Positions 8,302-19,279 of a stretch of DNA of 41,428 bases are shown piece by piece. The stretch's first letter is position 1; every line of letters begins with the position of its first letter. Made by a program: the position numbers and the translations under genes. The notes below the pieces were generated by a model that had not been told where the DNA came from, ran no database searches, and saw nothing but the letters and a program-made list of their open reading frames with translations. The DNA is from Methylobacterium sp. (lineage in GTDB: Bacteria > Pseudomonadota > Alphaproteobacteria > Rhizobiales > Beijerinckiaceae), in NCBI RefSeq assembly GCF_028290105.1, contig NZ_JAQGKL010000082.1, forward strand, positions 1 to 41,428, read 5' to 3'.

Positions 8302-8345
8302 GCGCTGCCGGCCGGCGGCCTCTTCTGGATCGAAGACACCCGTGA
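8298..8345 (+). CDS. 15-codon ORF bridging aroB and the histidine kinase gene
   Basis: An ATG at 8298 overlaps the aroB stop (ATGA), runs MSAAGRRPLLDRRHP, and stops at 8343-8345, overlapping the GTG start of the following kinase gene (GTGA). A ribosome finishing aroB could restart here and end exactly at the kinase start. The peptide itself looks unremarkable (Arg-rich, no membrane segment), so any role would be in coupling. It may also be chance. Confidence 0.35.
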   Translation: MSAAGRRPLLDRRHP

Positions 8346-11206
8346 ACCCATCCGAGATCGAGACCCTGCGCGATCGGGTTGCCGCGCTGGAGGCCGAGGT
8401 CGCGCGCCTGCGCGAGACTCCGGCGGGGCAGCGCGAGGCGGAACTGCGCCTGATCACCGACGCGTTGCCGGTGCTGGTCGCCTATATCGACCGGGACTAT
8501 CGCTACCGGTTCAACAACCGCCACTACGAGACCTGGTTCGGGCGCGACAGCGCGGCGCTGACCGGCCTCCACGTGCGCGCGGTGCTCGGCCCCGACGCCT
8601 TCGAGGAGCGCCGGCCGTCCATGGACCGGGCGCTCGCCGGCGAGGCGATCACCGTCGACGGGTTCCTGCCCGACCGCGACGGCCGGCGCCGGGCCTGCGC
8701 CATCCAGTACATCCCGCGCCGGAACGAGGCCGGAGCGGTGGAGGGCTTCTTCGTCCTGGCCATGGACATGGACGAGCGCCGCGCCGCCGAGGCCCGCCGG
8801 ATCGCGGTCGCCGAACTCGGCGACCGCCTGCGCGACCTCGACGACACCGCCGAGATCGCCTTCACGGCCTCCGAGATCCTCGGCACGACGCTCGGCGTCA
8901 GCCGGGCCGGCTACGGCACCATCGATCCCGTGGCCGAGACGATCCTGATCGAGCGCGACTGGAACGCTCCGGGCATCAAGAGTCTGGCCGGCACCCTGCA
9001 TTTTCGCGATTACGGCTCGTACATCGAGGACCTGAAGCGCGGCGAGACCGTGGTTTGCGTCGATGCCGAGGAGGATCCGCGCACCACGTCCGGCGTCGAG
9101 GCCCTGAAGGCGCTCAGCGCGCACGCGTTCGTCAACATGCCGCTCACCGAGCATGGCGGCTTCGTCGCGCTCCTCTACCTCAATCACGCGACCGCGCGGC
9201 CCTGGTCCCCGGACGAGCTCGCCTTCATGCGCAACGTCGCCGAGCGCGTGCGCGCGGCCACCGAGCGGGTCCGCGCCACCGCCGCGCGCCGCGCCAGCGA
9301 CGCGCAGTTCCACGCCTTCGCGCAAGCGATTCCCAACCACGTCTGGGCGGCCTCGGCCACGGGCGAACTCGATTGGTTCAACGACCAGGTCTATGCCTAT
9401 AGCGGAACGGCCCGGGGCACCCTCGACGGCCCGGGCTGGGCCACCCTCGTCCATCCTGACGACCGCGCGGCGGTGATCCGGACCTGGGGCGCGGCCCTGG
9501 CGGAGGGCCACCCCTACGAGGCCGAGTTCCGCATTCGGCGCGGCGATGGGGCCTACCGCTGGTTCCTCGCGCGGGCTGAGCCGATCCGGGCCGGGGACGG
9601 CGCAGTCCTGCGCTGGGTCGGCACCAACACCGACATCGAGGACCGCCGGGCGGCGGCCGCCGAACTCGCGCGCCTCAATGCCAGCCTGGAGCGGCAGGTC
9701 GAGCGCCGCACCCGCGAGCGCGACCGCATCTGGGAGACCACCACCGACCTGATGGGCACCGCCGGGCTCGACGGCTACCTGAAGGCCATCAACCCGGCCT
9801 GGACGCGCACCCTCGGCTGGGACGAGGACGCCCTCCTCGGCCGGCCCTTCGCCACGCTGATCGACCCGGCGGATCACGCCGAGACCGCGGACGTGGTCCG
9901 GCGCCTGGCGCAGGGCGAGACCGTGACCGGGTTCGTCGACCGGTTGTTCACGAAGGACAGCGGCCAGCGCATCGTGATGTGGACGGCCGTACCCGACGGC
10001 GAGATCTTCACCATCATCGGGCGCGACATCACCGAGCAGCGCCGCACCGAGGATGCCCTGCGTCAGGCGCAGAAGATGGAGGCGGTGGGCCAGCTCACCG
10101 GCGGCCTCGCCCACGACTTCAACAATCTGCTCACGGGCATCTCGGGCAGCCTCGAACTGCTCCAGACCCGGATGGCGCAGGGACGGCTCACCGACCTCGA
10201 CCGCTACATCAACGCGGCGCAGGGCGCGGCCAAGCGCGCCGCCGCCCTGACCCATCGCCTGCTCGCCTTCTCAAGGCGCCAGACCCTCGACCCGAAGCCG
10301 ACCCACGTGAACGGCCTGATCGCCGGCATGGAGGAACTGGTGCGGCGCACGGTCGGCCCCGCGATCACCATCGAGGTGGTGGGGGCCGCCGGGCTCTGGC
10401 CCGCCCTGGTCGATCCGAACCAACTCGAGAACGCGCTGCTCAATCTCTGCATCAATGCGCGCGATGCCATGCCTGAGGGGGGGCGCATCACGATCGAGAC
10501 CGCCAACAAGTGGCTCGACGTCCGCGCCGCCCGCGAGCGCGACCTCGAACCCGGCCAGTACCTCTCCCTCTGCGTCACAGATACCGGCACCGGCATGACC
10601 CCGGAGGTGATCGCCCGCGCCTTCGACCCGTTCTTCACCACCAAACCCATCGGCGAGGGCACCGGGCTCGGTCTCTCGATGATCTACGGCTTCGCCCGCC
10701 AGTCCGGCGGCCAGGTCCGGATCTACTCGGAGGTCGGCCAGGGGACGACGATCTGCCTCTACCTGCCGCGCCATTACGGGCCGGCGGAGGAGCGCGAGGG
10801 GCATGCGGACCTCGCGCACGCGCCCCGCGCCGAACAGGGCCAGACCGTGCTCATCGTCGACGACGAGCCGACCGTGCGCATGCTGGTGACCGAGGTTCTG
10901 GAGGACCTCGGCTACACCGCCATCGAGGCGGCGGACGGGGCCGCAGGCCTCAAGGTGCTGGAATCGGACGTGCGTCTCGATCTCCTCGTCACCGACGTGG
11001 GCCTGCCCGGCGGGATGAACGGCCGTCAGATGGCCGATGCCGGCCGCCTCGTCCGCCCCGGCCTGAGGGTGCTGTTCATCACGGGCTACGCCGAGAACGC
11101 GGTGCTGGGCAACGGCTACCTCGAACCCGGCATGCAGGTGCTGACGAAGCCCTTCGTGATGGAGGCGCTGGCCGGACGCATCAAGGAACTGATCGCAGGG
11201 GCCTGA
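8342..11206 (+). CDS. Soluble hybrid sensor histidine kinase (PAS-GAF-PAS-PAS-HK-REC)
   Basis: A 954-aa cytoplasmic hybrid kinase with no membrane segment. Domains in order: a short coiled coil (residues 1-35), PAS (about 40-150), GAF (about 155-315), PAS/PAC (about 325-440), a coiled coil (about 440-465), PAS (about 465-575), HisKA with His591 in GGLAHDFNNLL, HATPase with N-box (about 695), DTGTGMT and GEGTGLGLSM, then a receiver domain (about 835-950) with Asp840-Asp841 and phospho-acceptor Asp885 (LLVTDVGLPGG). The GTG start overlaps the preceding mini-ORF stop; only a weak GAAG lies upstream. The first PAS lacks the LOV cysteine motif, so the signal is unknown. No output regulator lies nearby, so phosphotransfer to a partner encoded elsewhere is likely. 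Confidence 0.9.
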   Translation: MNPSEIETLRDRVAALEAEVARLRETPAGQREAELRLITDALPVLVAYIDRDYRYRFNNRHYETWFGRDSAALTGLHVRAVLGPDAFEERRPSMDRALAGEAITVDGFLPDRDGRRRACAIQYIPRRNEAGAVEGFFVLAMDMDERRAAEARRIAVAELGDRLRDLDDTAEIAFTASEILGTTLGVSRAGYGTIDPVAETILIERDWNAPGIKSLAGTLHFRDYGSYIEDLKRGETVVCVDAEEDPRTTSGVEALKALSAHAFVNMPLTEHGGFVALLYLNHATARPWSPDELAFMRNVAERVRAATERVRATAARRASDAQFHAFAQAIPNHVWAASATGELDWFNDQVYAYSGTARGTLDGPGWATLVHPDDRAAVIRTWGAALAEGHPYEAEFRIRRGDGAYRWFLARAEPIRAGDGAVLRWVGTNTDIEDRRAAAAELARLNASLERQVERRTRERDRIWETTTDLMGTAGLDGYLKAINPAWTRTLGWDEDALLGRPFATLIDPADHAETADVVRRLAQGETVTGFVDRLFTKDSGQRIVMWTAVPDGEIFTIIGRDITEQRRTEDALRQAQKMEAVGQLTGGLAHDFNNLLTGISGSLELLQTRMAQGRLTDLDRYINAAQGAAKRAAALTHRLLAFSRRQTLDPKPTHVNGLIAGMEELVRRTVGPAITIEVVGAAGLWPALVDPNQLENALLNLCINARDAMPEGGRITIETANKWLDVRAARERDLEPGQYLSLCVTDTGTGMTPEVIARAFDPFFTTKPIGEGTGLGLSMIYGFARQSGGQVRIYSEVGQGTTICLYLPRHYGPAEEREGHADLAHAPRAEQGQTVLIVDDEPTVRMLVTEVLEDLGYTAIEAADGAAGLKVLESDVRLDLLVTDVGLPGGMNGRQMADAGRLVRPGLRVLFITGYAENAVLGNGYLEPGMQVLTKPFVMEALAGRIKELIAGA

Positions 11207-11222
11207 GCCGGCTTCGGCCGGC
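11207..11222. terminator. TTCG-tetraloop hairpin after the hybrid kinase gene
   Basis: GCCGGC-TTCG-GCCGGC begins immediately after the kinase stop codon. The stem is perfect and carries a UUCG tetraloop, but no T run follows (GTGAACCC). It may be a weak terminator or an RNA-stabilising end. Confidence 0.5.
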
Positions 11223-11294
11223 GTGAACCCGCCGCCCCGCCTCGTGGTAAGCTGAACGTCCCACTGGCCAAAACGACTTCCGGCACCGGCACGC

Positions 11295-12590
11295 ATGGAA
11301 CCCCACACCGACCTCTGGCTGGCCGCGAGCATCGTGGCGATCTCGCTCCTGCTCTCGGCCTTCTTCGCGGGCGCCGAGACGGCCTTCACGGCGGCCTCGC
11401 GCGCCCGGATGCTCGCCCTGGAGAACGCGGGCGATGTCCGTGCCCGCCTCGTCAACGCGATTCTGGCACGCCGCGAGCGCTTCATCGGCGCCATGCTGAT
11501 CGGCTACAACATCGTGGCCATCGGTGCGTCCGCCTTCACCACGAGCGTGCTCACCACCCTCTTCGGCAAGAGTGGCGTGCTCTACGCCACCGGGGTGATG
11601 TCGGTCCTCGTCATCATCTTCGCCGAGGTGCTGCCGAAGACGCTGGCGATCAACAAGCCGGACCGGGCCGCCCTCGCCCTGGCCCGGCCGGTGGCCTTCG
11701 CGGTGGCGCTGCTCGGGCCGGCCGCGCTGGCGATCGAGGCCCTGGTGCGCGGGATGCTCCGGCCCTTCGGCATCCGGATCGGCGAGCGCCAGACCATCCT
11801 CTCGGCCAGCGACGAGATCCGCGGCCAGGTGGCGCTGCTGCACCGGGAGGGCGGCGTCGCCAAGGCCGAGCGCGACATGCTCGGCGGCCTCCTCGACCTG
11901 TCCGAGCTGACCGTCTCGGAGGTGATGGTCCACCGCACCAAGATGCGCACCATCGACGCCGACCTGCCCTCGGAGGAGATCGTGCGCGCGGTGCTGGCCT
12001 CGCCCTACACGCGCATGCCGCTCTGGCGCGGCACCTCCGAGAACATCGTCGGCGTGCTGCACGCCAAGGACCTGCTGCGGGCGCTCGATGCCGCGGGCGG
12101 CGACGCCTCGGGCCTCAAGGTCGAGGCCCTGGCCCTGGAGACCTGGTTCGTGCCGGACACCACCTCCCTGCGCGACCAGCTCAAGGCCTTCCTCACCAAG
12201 AAGACCCACTTCTCCCTCGTGGTCGACGAGTACGGCGAGGTGATGGGTCTCGTGACCCTCGAGGACATCCTCGAGGAGATCGTCGGCGACATCGCCGACG
12301 AGCACGACGTCACGGTCTCGGGCGTCCGGCCCCAGGGCGACGGCTCGGTGAACGCCGACGGCAGCGTGCCGATCCGCGACCTCAACCGCGCCATGGACTG
12401 GGACCTGCCGGACGACGAGGCCACCACCATCGCGGGTCTCGTCATTCACGAGGCCCGGGCCATCCCCGACACCGGGACCGCCTTCAACTTCCACGGCTTC
12501 CGCTTCCAGGTGCTGCGCAAGGCCCGCAACCGGATCACCGCCCTGCGCATCACCCCGCTCGACGCGGGCCCGCGCAAGGCGGAACCGTGA
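11295..12590 (+). CDS. CorC/HlyC-type (CNNM, DUF21-CBS) ion transporter
   Basis: A 431-aa inner-membrane protein of the CNNM/CorC family, linked to Mg2+ (and Co2+) export. The N-terminal DUF21 membrane domain (residues 1-190) has four hydrophobic segments, and the acidic SAFFAGAETAFTAASRAR motif in the first is typical. A CBS pair follows (about 205-335, with the adenine-nucleotide block TRMPLWRGTSENIVGVLHAKDLL and VVDEYGEVMGLVTLEDILEEIVG). The C-terminal CorC_HlyC domain (about 345-425) ends the protein. The ATG at 11295 is the only sensible start. The gene stands 88 bp after the hybrid kinase and may have its own promoter. Confidence 0.9.
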   Translation: MEPHTDLWLAASIVAISLLLSAFFAGAETAFTAASRARMLALENAGDVRARLVNAILARRERFIGAMLIGYNIVAIGASAFTTSVLTTLFGKSGVLYATGVMSVLVIIFAEVLPKTLAINKPDRAALALARPVAFAVALLGPAALAIEALVRGMLRPFGIRIGERQTILSASDEIRGQVALLHREGGVAKAERDMLGGLLDLSELTVSEVMVHRTKMRTIDADLPSEEIVRAVLASPYTRMPLWRGTSENIVGVLHAKDLLRALDAAGGDASGLKVEALALETWFVPDTTSLRDQLKAFLTKKTHFSLVVDEYGEVMGLVTLEDILEEIVGDIADEHDVTVSGVRPQGDGSVNADGSVPIRDLNRAMDWDLPDDEATTIAGLVIHEARAIPDTGTAFNFHGFRFQVLRKARNRITALRITPLDAGPRKAEP

Positions 12591-12673
12591 GAGCGCCTTG
12601 CCCGAAACGTGATCGCCGCATGGCGGACGTCCAACTCTGAGTAACATCGATGGTGTAGAGTCGCGCATATCGG

Positions 12674-12690
12674 CCGGGCTTCCGGCCCGG
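12674..12690 (+). other. GC hairpin upstream of the diguanylate cyclase gene
   Basis: CCGGGC, a 5-nt loop (TTCCG) and GCCCGG form a 6-bp hairpin 48 bp before the cyclase ATG. It may end the corC transcript or lie in the cyclase leader. No T tract follows. Confidence 0.35.
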
Positions 12691-12738
12691 GCGGCGTGGC
12701 CGGCCCTCGATCACCGAAAGGGGCGGTGAGACCGACCG

Positions 12739-13992
12739 ATGCTGCTCGATGCCCCGACCCTGCTGCTGGTGACGGTGATCCTGACCTTCATGGTCGGGAG
12801 CCTGTTCCTGCTGTCTTGGAGCCAGACGCGCCACGTGCACGCCCTGGCGATCTGGGGCGTCGCCCATCTCACCGGCGCGCTGGCCTCGGCCCTGCTGGCT
12901 CTGCGGGGCCTCATTCCGGATTGGATCTCGATCGGCGTCGCCAACGGGGTGATGATCGCCGCCTACGGCCTGATCTGGACCGGAATTCGCGCCTTCGAGG
13001 GGCGGGCGCCGCGCCTCCTCCCCATCGCGGGTGCGGTCGCGCTCTGGGGCGCCGGATGCCTGATCCCGGCTTTCTATACGTCGCTCCCCGCCCGCGTCAT
13101 GCTCGCCTCGAGCCTCGCCGGCGGATTCTGCTTCCTGGCGGCGCGGGAGATCTGGCGCGCGCGGGCCGAACCCCTGGTGTCGCGCTATCCCGGGATCGTC
13201 CTTCTGATGCTCTACACGCTCGCCTACTGGGTTCGCGTGCCGCTCGCCGTCATCGCCCCGCCGCAGACCGGGCCGCAGCCGCTGCAATCGCCCTGGCTGA
13301 CGATCCTCTGCCTGATCGGCATGCTGTTCACCCTGGCCATCGCCTTCGTGTTCATGTCGCTGACCAAGGAGCGCGCGGAGCTTCTCCAGCGGCTGGCCGC
13401 CGATACCGACGCGCTCACCGGCATCCTCAGCCGCCGGGCCTTCGTGGCGCGGGCGGAAATTGCCTTGTCGGAAGCCATGTTGTCCGAGTCCGCTTTGTCC
13501 GAAGCCGCCTGGGCCGGGACCTCACCGTCCGAGACGAGTTCGGCGCGGCGGGAATCCGGCATCACCCTGCTTCTGTTCGATCTCGATTACTTCAAGCGCG
13601 TCAACGACATGCACGGCCACGCGGTGGGCGACGGCGTCCTCGTCGGGTTTTGCCACACGGTGTCGGCCCTGTTGCCGGAACACGCGCTCTTCGGCCGGAT
13701 GGGGGGTGAGGAATTCGCCTGCCTGCTCAGGGGACTGACCCCGGACGAAGCCCTCGTCCAGGCGGAATTCCTGCGACGCGCCGTGGCGCGAATCGCCGTG
13801 CCGGAACTGCCCCAGCTCTCGGTGAGCGTCAGCATCGGCCTCGCCAGCACCGACGGCCGGGGCACCCGGGCCGATGCGGGCCGGACTCTCGACGCCTTGA
13901 TCCGACGGGCCGATGCGGCGCTCTATCGGGCCAAGCACAACGGGCGGGGACGCAGCGAACCCGCTCCCCGGCCCCTGCGTCGGGTGGCGTAA
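12739..13992 (+). CDS. Membrane-bound diguanylate cyclase (GGDEF)
   Basis: This enzyme makes cyclic di-GMP from two GTP. Residues 1-215 hold about six hydrophobic segments and form a membrane sensor of unknown ligand. Residues about 225-410 form the GGDEF domain: the substrate/metal block LLLFDLDYFKRVND, then the active-site GGEEF at 322-326 (RMGGEEFACLL), a functional variant of GGDEF. The inhibitory RxxD site expected just before the active loop is absent (the sequence there is PEHALFGRM), so product feedback is probably missing. A 30-residue insert (ALSEA/MLSES/ALSEA repeats, then Ser/Thr/Arg-rich) interrupts the domain near residues 240-270, before its second conserved block. The ribosome site is GGTGAG eight bases before the ATG. 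Confidence 0.9.
   Translation: MLLDAPTLLLVTVILTFMVGSLFLLSWSQTRHVHALAIWGVAHLTGALASALLALRGLIPDWISIGVANGVMIAAYGLIWTGIRAFEGRAPRLLPIAGAVALWGAGCLIPAFYTSLPARVMLASSLAGGFCFLAAREIWRARAEPLVSRYPGIVLLMLYTLAYWVRVPLAVIAPPQTGPQPLQSPWLTILCLIGMLFTLAIAFVFMSLTKERAELLQRLAADTDALTGILSRRAFVARAEIALSEAMLSESALSEAAWAGTSPSETSSARRESGITLLLFDLDYFKRVNDMHGHAVGDGVLVGFCHTVSALLPEHALFGRMGGEEFACLLRGLTPDEALVQAEFLRRAVARIAVPELPQLSVSVSIGLASTDGRGTRADAGRTLDALIRRADAALYRAKHNGRGRSEPAPRPLRRVA
13462..13506 (+). repeat. 15-bp in-frame tandem repeat, three units
   Basis: Three 15-bp units with the core TTGTC(C/G)GA encode ALSEA, MLSES and ALSEA inside the GGDEF domain of the diguanylate cyclase, in a position where orthologous domains normally have a short loop. 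Confidence 0.8.
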
Positions 13993-14002
13993 GGGCCGCG
14001 AA

Positions 14003-14028
14003 GAGGACTGCCCCAGGCGGTTGTCCTC
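14003..14028. terminator. Hairpin between convergent genes
   Basis: GAGGAC and GTCCTC form an outer stem, and GCC/GGC a small inner stem, in the 49-bp gap between the convergent diguanylate cyclase and parvulin genes. It probably works in both directions. No T run is present. Confidence 0.45.
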
Positions 14029-14041
14029 AGGGAGCCATGTC

Positions 14042-14971
14042 TCAGGGGGTCTTCGGCGGTGCCGGCGCCACGGCGGGTGCGGCGGCCGTGCGCTCGATCT
14101 TGGCGCCCTCGCGCAGCTTCAGGATCAGGTCCTGCTGCGACTTGCGGGTGATGTACTGGTCCACCTGCTCCTTCATTTCGGCGAAGGTCGGCACCGGCTT
14201 GGTGCGCTTCTCCTCGAGCTTGATCACGTGCCAGCCGAACTGGGTCTTGATCGGGTCGGAGACCTGCCCGGGATTCATCTTGAAGGCGGCCTCGGCGAAG
14301 GGCGCGACCATGCGCTCCTTGGTGAACCAGCCGAGATCGCCGCCCTCGGTCTTGGAGCCCGGATCCTTCGAGACCTCCCCCGCCACCTTGGCGAAATCCT
14401 CGCCCGCCTTGATGCGCGCGGCGATCTTCTTGGCCTCGTCCTCGCTCTCCACGAGGATGTGGCGGGCGTGGACCTCCTCTTCCGGCTTCATCGCCTTGAC
14501 GGTCTGGTCGTAGAGGGCTTTGGCCGCCTCCGGCGTCGCGGCCTTCTTGGCCTCGCGCTCCAGGTACTCGTCGAGGAGGAGCTTGTCCTTGAAGTAGGCG
14601 AGCTTGCGCTGGAAGTCGGGCGAATCGCCGATCTTGGCGGCTTCCGCGGCCTGGGACCCGACCTTGAGGTCGATCATGTAGTCGACGAGGAGCGTCTTCT
14701 TCTGCGCGTCGTCGACGCCCGGCAGCGACAGGGCCGGGTCCTCGGAGGCGATGGCGAGGTCGCCGGCGGTGATTGCCGCCCCGTTCACCTTCGCGACCAC
14801 GGTCTCGGGCGCCACCGGTGCGGCGGCCGGCGTCGCGGCGGGGGCCTGCGCTCGCGCCGAGGCCAGGGGCAGGCTCAGCGCCAGAGCCACCGCGCCCGTG
14901 CGCAGAAGGCCCGTGCGCAGGAGGCTCGAGCGCAACAGGCCCGAGCGCGAGAGAGACTTGATCATCGTCAT
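14042..14971 (-). CDS. Periplasmic parvulin-type peptidyl-prolyl isomerase
   Basis: A 309-aa secreted foldase of the SurA/PpiC type, which helps fold outer-membrane and periplasmic proteins. The ATG at 14971 has AAGGA seven bases upstream; the frame is open 61 codons further but without similarity. The signal peptide (residues 1-42, ending SARAQA) has a lengthened n-region made of four pentapeptides (RSGLL, RSSLL, RTGLL, RTGAV). A SurA-N-like helical part (about 55-165) is followed by a complete rotamase domain (about 170-265: VHARHILVESEDEA ... GGDLGWFTKERMVAPFAEAAF ... QFGWHVIKLEEKR). The C-terminus is Ala/Pro-rich. The order parvulin then secA, divergently transcribed, suits a secretion-related neighbourhood. 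Confidence 0.9.
   Translation of the reverse strand: MTMIKSLSRSGLLRSSLLRTGLLRTGAVALALSLPLASARAQAPAATPAAAPVAPETVVAKVNGAAITAGDLAIASEDPALSLPGVDDAQKKTLLVDYMIDLKVGSQAAEAAKIGDSPDFQRKLAYFKDKLLLDEYLEREAKKAATPEAAKALYDQTVKAMKPEEEVHARHILVESEDEAKKIAARIKAGEDFAKVAGEVSKDPGSKTEGGDLGWFTKERMVAPFAEAAFKMNPGQVSDPIKTQFGWHVIKLEEKRTKPVPTFAEMKEQVDQYITRKSQQDLILKLREGAKIERTAAAPAVAPAPPKTP
14888..14947 (-). repeat. 15-bp tandem repeat in the parvulin signal peptide, four units
   Basis: Read on the minus strand, four 15-bp units starting CGCTCG or CGCACG encode RSGLL, RSSLL, RTGLL and RTGAV. They lengthen the positively charged, leucine-rich start of the signal peptide. Confidence 0.8.
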
Positions 14972-15099
14972 CGAGGCGTCCTTGGGGGCGCCGCCCGCGT
15001 CCCGGCTCTTCCGGCCGAAATGGATCGCGTGGGGCGGTCGAGAGGGGAGGGCGGCGCAAGGCCGCGCGATTCTGGCCGCGACATCAGGTGGCGCGGGCG

Positions 15100-15138
15100 A
15101 GGTCCGAAGGCAAGGTCCGATGGCAGGGTCCGATGGCA
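15100..15138. repeat. 13-bp tandem repeat upstream of the parvulin gene, three units
   Basis: AGGTCCGAAGGCA, AGGTCCGATGGCA and GGGTCCGATGGCA are contiguous, 129-167 bp upstream of the parvulin start, in the 297-bp gap before the small secreted gene at 15269. The period is not a multiple of three, as expected for noncoding DNA. The units could be stacked protein-binding sites or a slippage product. Apart from them I see only an ordinary leader for the gene at 15269 in this gap. Confidence 0.75.
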
Positions 15139-15268
15139 AGCGTGGCCACGGCACCCGGGGATCGAATTCCCGCGATTGCGATGCGTTCGCGAGAGGCCCC
15201 GTTAAGGCGTCTCTGCCTACGCTCGGCGTGCGATCGGCCGAGATGGTAACGCGTGACGGGAGACGACG

Positions 15269-15577
15269 ATGCGGAGCGGACAGGTCATCGGTGCGACCCT
15301 GCTCATCCTAGCGCTCGGCGCGGCGGACGACGCCGAGGCACGCGGGCGGGGTGTCCGCCTAGGGGCCCGGAGCGCCCGCGTGGGCACCGTCGCGGTGGTC
15401 ACCACGGGCGCCATCGGGACGGCTGCCGCTCAACCCGGTAGCGGCCCTCAGGATCCCGGCCTGCGTCCGGTCCTGCCCGTGACCGCACCGGTGGTGCGTG
15501 AGGTCCGGGCCGCCGAGCCCTGGTGCGCCAGCAGCCGTGTGGTCGGCACCGGCGCGGGCTTCTGCCTCATCAACTGA
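15269..15577 (+). CDS. Small secreted protein with two C-terminal cysteines (102 aa)
   Basis: The family is not recognised. The ATG at 15269 has GGGAGA five bases upstream. A signal peptide (residues 1-24, ending DAEARG) precedes a mature domain of about 78 residues rich in Val, Gly, Ala and Arg. Two cysteines near the end (WCASS...GAGFCLIN) could form a disulfide in the periplasm. The gene lies between the divergent parvulin gene and secA, and is 288 bp upstream of the secA start, so it is probably transcribed separately. The function is unknown. Confidence 0.6.
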   Translation: MRSGQVIGATLLILALGAADDAEARGRGVRLGARSARVGTVAVVTTGAIGTAAAQPGSGPQDPGLRPVLPVTAPVVREVRAAEPWCASSRVVGTGAGFCLIN

Positions 15578-15865
15578 GCGCGTGATCCAGCCCGGCGCAG
15601 GCCTGCCGTAGCGCGGCGGCCTTAAGCTCGGGCGGAGGCCCGGATCGAAACGAACGCCTCCTGCGTTTGTCGGGGCGAACACCCTCGCTGCACTCTGGCG
15701 CGCGGGGCGGATTTGCCACATCTGCATGCCATGGGCCGACCCGGCCTCGCCCCTCGTCCGGGCGATGACGCGGGCCGGCTCTTTCGGATGCGCCGGTCCA
15801 TATTTACCTCTATAAGCCCGGCCAACATTCGCCTTCAGACTTATTCGATCGACCGTAGGTTCACG

Positions 15866-18760
<2,895 letters not shown>

Positions 18761-18762
18761 GG

Positions 18763-19185
18763 ATGTCCGAGAGTCCAGACGTCGCGGTCGTCTACGGGAT
18801 CGAGCCCGACCTCGATGCGGCGGAGTTCCGCCGCGTCCTCGTCGAATCGGGCCTCGCCCCACGCCGACCCGCCGACGACCTGGCCCGCCTCGCGCTGATG
18901 CTGGAGCGGGCGGACCTCGTCGTCACCGCCCGCCGCGACGGCGCGCTGGTAGGGGTTGCGCGCACGCTCACGGACTTCACCTTCTGCGCCTACCTCTCGG
19001 ACCTCGCGGTGTGCCGCTCCGCGCAAGGTCTCAAGATCGGCCAGGGCCTCATCAGTGCCACCCGCGCGGCGGTCGGCCCCCAGGCCTCGCTGCTGCTCAC
19101 GGCCGCCCCCGACGCGATCACCTTCTACGACCATATCGGCATGCCCCGGGTGCCGGACGCCTTCCGTTACGACCGCGAGGCCTGA
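18763..19185 (+). CDS. GNAT-family N-acetyltransferase
   Basis: A 140-aa single-domain acetyltransferase that would use acetyl-CoA. The substrate is unknown. The family's central strand and CoA loop are visible at about residues 75-105 (FCAYLSDLAVCRSAQGLKIG then QGLISATR), with the C-terminal LLLTAAPDAITFYDHIGM block resembling the usual Y-x-x-x-G-F/M ending. The ATG lies two bases after the secA stop, so it is almost certainly co-transcribed with secA. The ribosome site is poor (GAGG directly before ATG), and translation may depend on ribosomes leaving secA. Confidence 0.82.
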   Translation: MSESPDVAVVYGIEPDLDAAEFRRVLVESGLAPRRPADDLARLALMLERADLVVTARRDGALVGVARTLTDFTFCAYLSDLAVCRSAQGLKIGQGLISATRAAVGPQASLLLTAAPDAITFYDHIGMPRVPDAFRYDREA

Positions 19186-19279
19186 TCCGGACTGTGTCCG
19201 AAGATGTCCGGCTGCCCGAAAACGAACCCATTTGCCGGTCAATCCTTAAGCACAAGCTTGAGGGAGCGGGCGGGACGGC

